A stretch of DNA of 64,000 bases from Caldicellulosiruptor morganii (lineage in GTDB: Bacteria; Bacillota; Thermoanaerobacteria; Caldicellulosiruptorales; Caldicellulosiruptoraceae). The notes below the pieces were generated by a model. That model searched no databases and had not been told where the DNA came from. It was given only the letters and a program-made list of their open reading frames with translations. The DNA is taken from contig NZ_CP113865.1 of the NCBI RefSeq assembly GCF_026810225.1, forward strand, positions 659,001 to 723,000, in the 5' to 3' direction. Below are positions 37,970 to 46,400 of this stretch, piece by piece (position 1 is the stretch's first letter; every line of letters begins with the position of its first letter). A program made the translations under genes and the position numbers.

Positions 37970-38824
37970 CTATAGAGGATTATTAAAATACAAAATATTT
38001 GAACAAGGTTCGGTTTGTAGTAGTAATCTTTTATCATAAAGTGAAAAAAACTTAAAAATGGTGTTATTAGGCTCCAAATATTCCATTGTTACAAGGTAGC
38101 CATCACTTTCACAAATATCTATACATCTTTCTTTTTTGTTAAACTTAAATGTGTTGTAATTCTTAGTAACTATTTTTTTTCCTAAATAGAGAGCTTCTAT
38201 AATACTTATTTCTTGATTTTCAACTATTTCTCTTGCAATGTAAAGAACATCTTTTTTATCAATCTTCTTTACTTTAATAATTTTGTAATTGGTATAACTA
38301 GAATTTTCTAATATTTTTTCCCTGATGGTACAAATAAGATGTGAAGAATTATTCTTCTCAAGAAGATTAATTTTGTAAAATTCAGATTTATTTTCATTAA
38401 CATATGTTTTAAGATAATAATAGTTATCATTCTCAATGAAATAAAAGGGTAAAACAGCATCGAATTGAGTACATGTAAAAGTGTATTTTTCGAAATCTAC
38501 TGTATCTTTTAAAATATCAACTTTTAATTGTTCAATAGGATAAATTATGTGCTTTTGAGTAAAATGATCGGTTGAAACAATATCACTTCCTTCTTTATTA
38601 TTGACAAGGAGATCATGTTTTTCGGAACTTCCAAGGTTGTTAATTTCAAAAAATAAGTATTTAGAATCAAACAGATGTACTTGGACCACGTTGATATGTT
38701 TTATTTTTTTTGATAGTCGAGAAGACAATAGATAATATTTTTTTGCTATAATATCAATAAAAATAAATAATGGTTCAAACATCTCTAATTTGTTATTCTT
38801 ATCAAAGTATAGCATTAATTTCAC
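37970..38824 (-). pseudogene. Interrupted member of an unknown paralogous family
   Basis: A 284-aa open frame, cut at its 3' end by IS copy 1; the stop codon is supplied by the IS end (37970-37972). The missing end (DNEEILVVPY, stop) is at 56428-56460, left of IS copy 2, in frame across the 22-bp duplication. It is clearly related to the gene at 55310-56278: IIYPIEQLKVDI..VDFEKYTF versus IIYPLRKFFEDI..VDLERYCF, and NDNYYYLKTYVNENKSEFYK versus NDEFFYIKTFITQNKSELIR. It lacks the ~170-residue N-terminal part of its relatives, and an IS1182-like element begins 40 nt upstream, so it is probably a fragment. Function unknown. Confidence 0.7.
37973..37994. repeat. Target-site duplication B, inner copy right of IS copy 1
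   Basis: 22 bases beginning TAGAGGATTATT, identical to 56461-56482 on the left side of IS copy 2. It codes for the end of the interrupted minus-strand gene. Confidence 0.92.
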
Positions 38825-38933
38825 AAAGATATATCTTTTATCTAATAATTTTGCATGTATTGAATATTGATTCTAGTAGCTTGTTGAATAAAACATATTG
38901 ACATAAAAGTAATAAATTTATAAATGGAAAAAA

Positions 38934-38995
38934 CCATCCTCCTTGAGATAAAATTTTAAGAAGAGAATACTAAAAAACCCAAGCAAGGAGGATGG
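38934..38995 (+). promoter_or_regulatory. Inverted repeat masking the nested IS transposase ribosome site
   Basis: CCATCCTCCTTG (38934-38945) is the exact complement of CAAGGAGGATGG (38984-38995), which covers the Shine-Dalgarno AAGGAGG just before the ATG at 38998. Folding would block translation of transcripts that include both arms. Confidence 0.75.
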
Positions 38996-38997
38996 CA

Positions 38998-39945
38998 ATG
39001 ACTAATTTTATTAAAGCACAAAAACAAAAATTTTTAAAGATATTTATGACAATTGAAAAAGTAATAAAAGATTTAGGATTGAAGATAAAAAACAACAAAA
39101 GAGGAAGACCGAAGAAATTTAAGCTGAGCCATATAATAGCTTGTTTTGTTTATAAAGTCAAAAATAGGATAAACAGCTTTAGGGAATTAGAGTACAAGAT
39201 AAATGAAGATGAAGAATTTAGAAAGGTCATAGGAATAGAAAAGAGCCCCGATCATTCATATTTTTCAAAATGGGCTAAAATGATTGAAGAAGAATATATA
39301 GAAGCAATAGCAAGAATTTTAGTAAGAGAAATAGATCCCAAGACAAGAGTTTGTGCTATAGATTCTACACCTTTGAGAAGCTCGAGGGGTGATAGAGAAG
39401 CAGGAGTAGGAAGATGTGTTAGTTTAGGTTTTTACAATGGGTATAAATTACATGTGCTAGCAACAGTTGAAGATGAGGTCATACCGATAGTATGGTGGTT
39501 GACATGTGCAAATATTCATGATAGTAAAGCGGTAGAACTTTTGTATGAAGCTAAGATATTTGGACCTGATGTAATATTAGCAGATGCAGGTTATGATTGT
39601 ACAAAGTGGTTTGATGTGGCTGATAGACTTGGAATAAAGTTTGTAGCGGGTATAAATAAGAGAAATACTAAGGATTTTAACAATGTCAAAAATATTCTGA
39701 GAGCACAAAACATAGAATTTTTAAGAAGTAAAGAAGGACAAAGAGTATATAAGCAAAGGATAAAAATTGAAAGATTATTTGGGAAGCTGAAAGGAGAATA
39801 TAATTTAGAACAAGTACGGCTAAGAGGTTTTAGAACATATAAGAGACATGTTGACTGGATAATGGTTACTTATTTGATAGAGCTTTATATTCAAAAAATT
39901 GAAAACTGTAAATTTTCTTTTAAATATGCATGGAATAATTTATAG
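38998..39945 (+). CDS. Transposase, IS5/IS4-superfamily DDE
   Basis: A 315-aa transposase. A helix-turn-helix-like N-terminus (KRGRPKKFKLSHIIACFVYKVKNRINSFRELEYKI) precedes the DDE core: AIDSTPLRSS (D), ILADAGYDCTKW (D) and KIERLFGKLKGEYNLEQVRLRG (E with Y/R spacing). ATG 38998 is 6 nt from AAGGAGG; the in-frame ATG at 38992 touches the Shine-Dalgarno. The frame is intact, so the element may be active. Confidence 0.92.
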   Translation: MTNFIKAQKQKFLKIFMTIEKVIKDLGLKIKNNKRGRPKKFKLSHIIACFVYKVKNRINSFRELEYKINEDEEFRKVIGIEKSPDHSYFSKWAKMIEEEYIEAIARILVREIDPKTRVCAIDSTPLRSSRGDREAGVGRCVSLGFYNGYKLHVLATVEDEVIPIVWWLTCANIHDSKAVELLYEAKIFGPDVILADAGYDCTKWFDVADRLGIKFVAGINKRNTKDFNNVKNILRAQNIEFLRSKEGQRVYKQRIKIERLFGKLKGEYNLEQVRLRGFRTYKRHVDWIMVTYLIELYIQKIENCKFSFKYAWNNL

Positions 39946-40148
39946 TCCCATATAGTTACATTAATAGTAGAATTATTTATTCAACAACTTAGATTCTAGT
40001 GTAAAAACTCAATTTTAGAATCTGCCTTTCTGTATTTTGAAAATTTATTCAGGTAAATTGTGGTAATTTATGCCCATGATAACAAAAATCCAGTCTAAAA
40101 TCTGCCGAGAAAAACTTATGTATTACCTCTATAATACGTTATTACCAT

Positions 40149-41156
40149 TTATTGTACCAATACGGGCGCACTTCCCCCCTGGCTCTCTCCAATAGCTTTT
40201 TTAGCTCGCTCCAACATGTATCTTGCAAAACGCTTAAAATTCTGGGCCAATACCTTTAAACCTACGTTTACTCTACATTTTACAAGTCCCCTTACTCGAA
40301 GTTTCGAAAGACCATGACCCCTCTTCAAGGCTGAATTAGTACCTTCTATTGCTGCTCTTTTGCTCTTGTTTTCCTCACACCTGCATTCTATCTTTTCCCG
40401 TTGTTTGGTTGCTTCTATCGATTTTAGATTTACCCTCACCACATAATCTTTTTTCTGCTCTTTGCAATAACATTGATTTTTTAATTCACACTTTGCACAG
40501 GCTTCTTTTGGAAAATGGGCTACCGTCTGCCCTTTCTTAACACTTGCATGAATGGGTATTATTCCCCTTGGGCATTTTTTTATCACTTTCGTCTCTTCAT
40601 CTATTTCATATTCGCTCACTGACATCCTAACAGGCTTCCTACCGTTTAAATCAGTAAAATGAACTTCTACACAGTTCTCTTTTGCAATTTGTACTACTTC
40701 TTTGGAGTAATAACCACCGTCTACATAGACTTCTTGACATTTTGTATTCTGTTTTACAATAGGTAGTCTCTCTTTTAAAAGCTCTACATCACTCTTTATG
40801 TTCTTTTCTACCGTATAGTCTGTTATGAGCTGAAAAGAATTTTCTTTTGCACAGGTTTCGCTAAGGTTTAAAACATATCCGCTTTCAGCTTTGTTCCCCT
40901 TCTTGCGATAAGTAGCATCCTCATCATATGCTGACTGAAGAGAATCGCTGGGTATACTTTTGCTATCTTTGGCCTTGAGCTTCTTGGTTTGTTCGTCGTA
41001 GTACGCCTGTTCCGACAAAAATCTTTCAAGGATCCTATACGCATCGGAGTTTTTTAGTTCAGAAATGTTTTCAATTGTTTCTTTTGTTTCTTGGCAAAGA
41101 TTCAAGAGCATTTCCAGCCTGCTTTCGCCTTCTGAAGGCTTGGTTTTGTGTATCAC
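40149..41156 (-). CDS. IS1182-family transposase, C-terminal part (second frame)
   Basis: A 335-aa frame with the second half of an IS1182-type transposase. Features include VYVDGGYYSKEVV (second catalytic D), the cysteine cluster CAKCELKNQCYC, and the ERxxIEGTNSALKRGHGLSKLRVRGLVKC region with the catalytic E. It joins the upstream frame at a 6-A run: a -1 shift at A_AAA_AAG gives ...ENLKKVLNPEFRTEVIHKTKPS, a seamless IS1182 sequence. It is probably not translated alone, as there is no Shine-Dalgarno before the GTG at 41156. Confidence 0.85.
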   Translation of the reverse strand: MIHKTKPSEGESRLEMLLNLCQETKETIENISELKNSDAYRILERFLSEQAYYDEQTKKLKAKDSKSIPSDSLQSAYDEDATYRKKGNKAESGYVLNLSETCAKENSFQLITDYTVEKNIKSDVELLKERLPIVKQNTKCQEVYVDGGYYSKEVVQIAKENCVEVHFTDLNGRKPVRMSVSEYEIDEETKVIKKCPRGIIPIHASVKKGQTVAHFPKEACAKCELKNQCYCKEQKKDYVVRVNLKSIEATKQREKIECRCEENKSKRAAIEGTNSALKRGHGLSKLRVRGLVKCRVNVGLKVLAQNFKRFARYMLERAKKAIGESQGGSAPVLVQ

Positions 41157-41782
41157 TTCTGTCCTAAATTCAGGGTTGAGAACTTTTTTAGGTTCTCTGA
41201 AAGTCTGTCTTCAGGAATGGATTTTACTGCCCTGTAAAGTACATCAAAGGCAAGGGCAACTCTTCCTGCTTTTTTGATGTTTGACATGAACATGGTGGAG
41301 TCTATCCGCTGTTCTTTCATGCATATACCTGCTTCTTTGGCAAAAATCATGGTAAGATTTAAAAACTGCCCGAATATTAAGTCCTCTTGTTCAGGATGTT
41401 TTATGAGGTATTTGTATATCCTTGTTCTAAAGTCATACAAGGTTTTCTCTGAAAGGTTCATACCTCCTAATGTTCTTATTCCTACAGCATAATTTATCAG
41501 GTAATTGAAGTTGAAATTTTCGATAAGTTCATCATCAGAGTAGTTTTTAAGGTGTTTTATGTATTCCAAAGAAAGAAGTATGTTAACCGGGAAGTTAGCC
41601 CTTCCTGTATCACTGTATAAAACTGAAAAGGGTTTTTCATCGATGTTGCAGAACACGTATTTATAAAATATGGGAGCCCATGATTTTTCAAGTTTAGCCT
41701 TTATCCTTGAATCCATGAAGTTAACACTTTCAAATAATGATTGTTGGAGATGGTTGTTATTTTCTCTAAACAAGTACAACAC
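41153..41782 (-). CDS. IS1182-family transposase, N-terminal part (first frame)
   Basis: A 209-aa frame with the IS1182-type N-terminal domain: RANFPVNILLSLEYIKHLKNYSDDELIENFNFNYLINYAVG, NLSEKTLYDFRTRIYKYL and the first catalytic D in QRIDSTMFMSNI. It ends 12 codons after the heptamer A_AAA_AAG (41183-41189). The full protein, ~540 aa after a -1 shift, would match the usual IS1182 length. Either the shift is programmed, or a single A was lost and the element is dead. Confidence 0.85.
   Translation of the reverse strand: MLYLFRENNNHLQQSLFESVNFMDSRIKAKLEKSWAPIFYKYVFCNIDEKPFSVLYSDTGRANFPVNILLSLEYIKHLKNYSDDELIENFNFNYLINYAVGIRTLGGMNLSEKTLYDFRTRIYKYLIKHPEQEDLIFGQFLNLTMIFAKEAGICMKEQRIDSTMFMSNIKKAGRVALAFDVLYRAVKSIPEDRLSENLKKFSTLNLGQK
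41183..41189 (-). other. Slippery heptamer A_AAA_AAG in the IS1182-like transposase
   Basis: In the reading frame CTA-AAA-AAG the seven bases form the classic bacterial -1 frameshift signal. Slippage puts the ribosome exactly into the second transposase frame. Confidence 0.6.
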
Positions 41783-41936
41783 CCCATTTGTCGTAATTTT
41801 TGCTCCTTTGATTCTAACATAATTCTATAAAAATTTGTACTACATATATTTTTATGTTTATTTATTCAATTCTAATTTTATATTTATACTTCTTCATAAA
41901 GAAAAAAGGCTTTTTACACCAGAATCAACTTTGAAT

Positions 41937-42162
41937 TCTGAAAACTTAAAGTGTCGAAAATGAAAAAAACATGACATCAACAGCAAACTACTTTTCAAGA
42001 AACAGAGGTATTGTCCAAAGTTTTTAATTTCGTTTAACTATTAACACCTGTCAATTTCCTCTAATTGCCAAAACAAAATGGCATTTAACAATATTAAATT
42101 ATACCAATAAAGTTAAATTCAGGACATTAGAATATTAATACTTCAAAAAGCAAATAATTTTC
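41937..42162. other. AT-rich intergenic stretch, no gene seen
   Basis: With the IS1182-like end at its left (41783-41936), this makes a gene-free gap of ~380 nt. I see no convincing coding frame, RNA gene or N-terminal remnant of the interrupted gene at 38824. Confidence 0.6.
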
Positions 42163-43296
42163 TTATTCTCTATTTTTATGTTTCCTTTTTTCAGCTTCAT
42201 AAAGACTGTGTGACAATACTTTGATATAGTGCAGAGTGGAAGCTTTTCGTATTAACATAAATACAAAATAAAGATATTTACTGTCTTTCACTTCTTCACT
42301 ATTTAAGTCTACTCTTGCTCTCGCATAACAGAAACTATCATATTTAACCTTGTTAAATATCTCAATTGGAAGTTGAAAATAAAGAGCAGTCGAAGCAGGG
42401 TCGATAATTAAATAACCGTTCTTTTTATCAATAATAAATCCTTCATCTTGCCATTTAAACATGTTTTCACCCAGATAAGAACGAGCAAACTCTTTAAGTA
42501 ACATATTCAAATAAGAAATTTCAAAGGTCACTGGGGATTCTTTCAAAGCTTTGTTAATTTCTTTACAAGCAAGTAAAAAGACTTCATTAGGGCTCCATAT
42601 TTCTATTCGTTTTCTTCTCATACCAGCACATAAACCATAAAAGGAATCAGGGAAAAATAAATTAACTGCAACTGTTTTTGCATGCGGATTGTTACTATAT
42701 ATATAATTTCTGAAAGCACTGTCAAAAGTATTTTTGTTAGTATATCCATACCAGTCGTAATTGCTTTCTACAGGTCTGTAATTGAACAGCTTGTCAATTA
42801 AAAATTCAAAAAGATTTTTGTTCATTCTTTTCAGAAATTTAATACTCTTTTTCTCTTCCATAATCAAATTATAAGAATAAGCAATAGCAAAAGCTTCTTC
42901 TTTCTGCCATATTCGACTACAGTTATTTATTCTGGCAAAAACATCACAGAAGTGGTAAAATTCGAAGCGAGAATAAATGGTTTTTAAAATAATATAAACA
43001 ACTTGGGCAAGTTCTTTTTCTGAACTTATTGTGAAACCATTTTGGTAAACAAGTTTTAAAATTTCAAGCATTAACTGCAAAACTGCTTCAATTTTAATTC
43101 TTAAAAAACCTATCTGCTTGTCAGGAATGTAATATCCTAAAACTTTATTTACAGAACCATAATATACTTTTTGGTAAATTTCCAGCTGAGTATTTTCTAT
43201 TTCTTTTTCAAGAAACTCAACATAGAACAAACCGTTATTATATTTTTTTCCAGATAAAACCTCAACATATTTTTGGAAGAAAACATCAAAAAGCAT
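42163..43296 (-). CDS. Unknown protein divergent from the second toxin gene
   Basis: A 377-aa protein I do not recognise. It looks mainly helical with aromatic-rich patches (ESNYDWYGYTNKNTFDSAFRNYIYSN; FFPDSFYGLCAGMRRKRIEIW) and has no signal peptide or membrane helix. It is divergently arranged with the second toxin gene across 136 nt. That would suit an accessory or regulatory partner, but this is only positional inference. ATG 43296 follows AGAGGTG on the minus strand. Confidence 0.65.
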   Translation of the reverse strand: MLFDVFFQKYVEVLSGKKYNNGLFYVEFLEKEIENTQLEIYQKVYYGSVNKVLGYYIPDKQIGFLRIKIEAVLQLMLEILKLVYQNGFTISSEKELAQVVYIILKTIYSRFEFYHFCDVFARINNCSRIWQKEEAFAIAYSYNLIMEEKKSIKFLKRMNKNLFEFLIDKLFNYRPVESNYDWYGYTNKNTFDSAFRNYIYSNNPHAKTVAVNLFFPDSFYGLCAGMRRKRIEIWSPNEVFLLACKEINKALKESPVTFEISYLNMLLKEFARSYLGENMFKWQDEGFIIDKKNGYLIIDPASTALYFQLPIEIFNKVKYDSFCYARARVDLNSEEVKDSKYLYFVFMLIRKASTLHYIKVLSHSLYEAEKRKHKNRE

Positions 43297-43373
43297 GTAT
43301 TATTTATTTTCACCTCTTTCGAATATTTACATATTTTTATCATACCTTAAGTTTTAATTTGTTTCAAGCTATA

Positions 43374-43403
43374 TTTACAAAAATAAACTGGATATGATAT
43401 TAT
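43374..43403 (+). promoter_or_regulatory. Candidate promoter of the second toxin gene
   Basis: TTTACA (43374-43379), an 18-nt spacer and TATTAT (43398-43403), 30 nt upstream of the start. Confidence 0.45.
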
Positions 43404-43432
43404 AAAATTAAAAAAATGGTGGGGTATAGAGG

Positions 43433-46400
43433 ATGCCAAAAAGAGTAATATCTTTTGTTATGCTTTTGTCTTTTTTAATTTCAATTTTACTTTCCTATCA
43501 AGCTTTTTCGTATTCAGATAAAGTTCTAAAAGACATTTCAATATTTGTGACAAAAGTTGAGAGGCTTGACAATAACCAGTATAAAGCAACATGGGGATAT
43601 GAAAATCCGAATAAGAGTACAATAATGCTTCCGAAAGGGCACTCTAAACTATTTGGCGATATCAAAAGAGGTGACTGTATTTACAGATTTGAACCGGGGA
43701 AACATGCAACTGCTTTTTCAACATTATTTACTGGTGACAGGGTGATTTGGGAGATAAAAAACATTTCGGGAAAAGAAAAAAGGGCTATAGCTTACAAAGA
43801 GGCTGCAAATTTAGATTTTAACTCTTCTCTTATATCTATTAATTTTCAGCCGTATATAAAAGGACAAAATAATATTTTAACAGAAGGTTTTATACCAGAC
43901 AGTGGTGAAGTTTTTTCAAATCAATTCGGGCTTGATTTTGGATTTGAAAAGAAGGCGAAAACCTTCAGGGATAATGCTTGCAAAGACCCTCTTGTTTGTA
44001 CCGGCGTGATATTAGAACATAACAATAAATGGCAGATAAAACTTCCCAATGGAGCTTATGATGTTGTAATAAGTGTGGGGAGTGCAAATAAGGACACATG
44101 TAACACAGTTATTGTGGAAGGGCAGGAGTTCTGTTTAAATTTGAAACTCAAAAGAGGTGAATTTCAGCAGATAAAAAAGAAAGTAATTTTAAATGATGAA
44201 TACCTTACACTCAGCACATCTTTTCACGGTAATTCAAAAACAGTTTTAAATTACATACAGATATTCTCAAAAAAAGTTTGTAGCATCAGCTTAGAGCCGA
44301 AGGAAATGGAAATTGAAATAGGTGAGAGTTTATATTTATTTGCTAAAGTTATTCCAGAGTGGGCGGATAATCAAGAAGTAATTTTTAGCAGCGAAAACCC
44401 TTCAATTGCCGAAGTAGACCAAAAAGGTATGGTAACAGGAGTTGCAGCCGGAACCACAAATATAATTGCACAAACTAAGGATGGAGGATATAAGGCTGTA
44501 TGTAAAGTCACTGTTGTAGAGTCTGGTGTGCCATATCAGATTTCTTTTGCAAAGACTCGTTTGGATGTAGAGATTGGCAAAAGCAGAAAGATAGAATATA
44601 TAATTGAACCTGTAGGGTATAAAGGCAAGATTGAGTGGATTAGCTTAAATCCTGATATTGCTGAGGTGGACTCACAGGGCAATGTAAAAGGAGTTTCAGT
44701 AGGAGAGACAAGGGTTAAGGCAAATCTGCCTGAGACAGGAAGTTTTGATGTTTGCAGGATTGTTGTCCACGACAAGTATCCTTATCCATTTGTTCTTATG
44801 GCAGACAGTGTCTATGGAGATGTTTATCTTGAATGGGATGAAGTTTGCAATGCTGAATATTATGTTGTAAAGAGAAAAGCAGAAACTGAAGAGAATTACA
44901 AAGAAATAGCAAAGACAAAAAATACAAGTTTTGTAGATACAACATGTTATGAAGATGGCAGATATTATTACGTGGTGTATGCTTACAACAGCTTTGGAGA
45001 GAGTCATTCAAACGAAGAAATAGTAGATGTTCGCAACCTCGACAGCGATTTTGATGGCATAAATGACAAGAAAGAGAGCATGCAGGGTTTGAACTCCAAA
45101 GTGCAGGATAGTGACCGAGATGGGCTTGAAGATAGTTATGAAGCAGAGCTTGGCACAAATCCACTTTCTAAGGATTCTGATAATGACGGACTGAGTGATT
45201 ATTTTGAACTTGAAATTTCGAAAACAGACCCACTCATTTCTGATTCTGACAGTGATGGCATTATTGATTCCAAAGAAGATTTTGACAATGATAAGCTTGA
45301 TAATTTGTCTGAAGAAAAGACTTTTACATCTCCAATTTTTGCAGACACAGATTTTGATGGAATTAGTGATTATGATGAAATATTTATCTCAAAAACAAAT
45401 CCAATAAAAGTAGATACTGACGAAGATGGTTTGTTTGATAAAACAGAAGTAGATAGTGGTTTAAATCCACTTAGCAAAGACAGTGACGGCAATGGCGTGA
45501 TTGATGGAGAAGAAAGTATCTACCAAGTTGTGTCAGGCGAAAGGCTAAGAAGTGTTAATCAAAATGAACAGGTTGTCTTTGGACTCAAGATAAAAGCAAA
45601 GGGTGAAATAGTCAACAGTGTTGTTGTCCAAAAAGTTTATAATTCATCCACATTTTTTGCAAATGGCTTTATAGTAGGAGAACCTGTTAAAATTGAATGT
45701 TTTGAACCGTTTGAAGTAGCCCAGCTTCAATTTAGGTTAAATGACACTGTTTTAGAGGGAGATCAGCTGAGCCATTTTGCGGTTGTGTGCTATGATACCA
45801 AAGGCGGCAAGTTTAGCTTACCAAAGGCAACATATAATGAGAGTTCAAAAACTATTACTGTTGAAACAAATCATTTCAGTGTATACTATCTTATAAATCT
45901 TAAGAAATATTTAGACATCACTGGTTTAAAAAGTGGGACTGTTTCACCTTCCGGGCAGGCTGATATTGTGTTTGTTATAGACACAACAGGTTCAATGTCA
46001 GACGAAATAGATGCTGTCAAGCAAAACATTAACAATTTTGTAGATAAGCTAAAAACAAAAGATATTAGTGTAAATTTGGGGCTTGTAACATACAAAGATA
46101 TAACATGTGATGGTCCAAATTCAACAGTAGGTCATGGATTTTTCTCATCAGCAGATGACTTCAAAAATGCACTCGGCAGTATAAAAGTTGATGGTGGTGG
46201 CGATACACCTGAGACACTGATTGATGCTCTTGAAACTGCAAGGTTGCTTGGCTTTAGAGAAAACAGCACAAAATTCATAGTTGTTTTAACAGATGCCAAC
46301 TATAAGCTTGAGAACAGGTTTGGAATAAAGTCAGCAGATGAGATAATAGAAAGACTCAAAAGTGATAATATTATTGTTTCAGTTGTAAGTCCTACGTCGT

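Larger units (their letters stand above)
36137..37972 (+). mobile_element. Insertion sequence, copy 1 (1836 bp)
   Basis: A complete IS identical in length and, as far as compared, in sequence to the copy at 56483-58318. The ends are TAGCCTTTTGCAGAAACG and, on the complement, TAGCCGTTTGCAAAATGG, imperfect inverted repeats of about 18 bp. It encodes one transposase. Inside the left end is a hairpin (AACGCTCA-ATA-TGAGCGTT, 36151-36169). A ~270-nt non-coding tail follows the transposase with a CCTTCTA/TAGAAGG hairpin. Target duplications of 12 and 22 bp at its two sites suggest variable-length duplication, as known for IS1634/IS1549-type elements; the family assignment is uncertain. Confidence 0.93.
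38878..39991 (+). mobile_element. IS5/IS4-superfamily element nested in the IS1182-like end
   Basis: About 1114 bp with ends sharing TTGTTGAATAAA as inverted repeats (38881 onward; complement of TTTATTCAACAA ending ~39987). It is flanked by a 9-bp direct repeat GATTCTAGT (38869-38877 and 39992-40000), which is itself part of the IS1182-like terminal repeat. It therefore inserted into that element's end, after it arrived. One transposase gene. A promoter-like TTGACA (38899-38904) with TAAATG 16 nt downstream lies at the left end. Confidence 0.8.
38866..41930. mobile_element. IS1182-like element, interrupted by another IS
   Basis: The right end, read on the complement from 41930, is AGTTGATTCTGGTGTAAAAA. 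The left end ATTGATTCTAGT (38866-38877) continues, after the nested IS, as GATTCTAGTGTAAAAAC (39992-40008), giving matching terminal inverted repeats GATTCTRGTGTAAAAA. TTGAAT on both sides (38860-38865 and 41931-41936) may be the target duplication. The transposase is on the minus strand in two frames (40149-41782). The exact outermost bases are uncertain by a few nucleotides. Confidence 0.7.

Noticed and set aside
37804-37986. 60-codon hydrophobic frame in the IS tail
   Set aside because: No Shine-Dalgarno; low-complexity T-rich sequence; its last codons run across the IS end into flanking DNA, and copy 2 ends differently.
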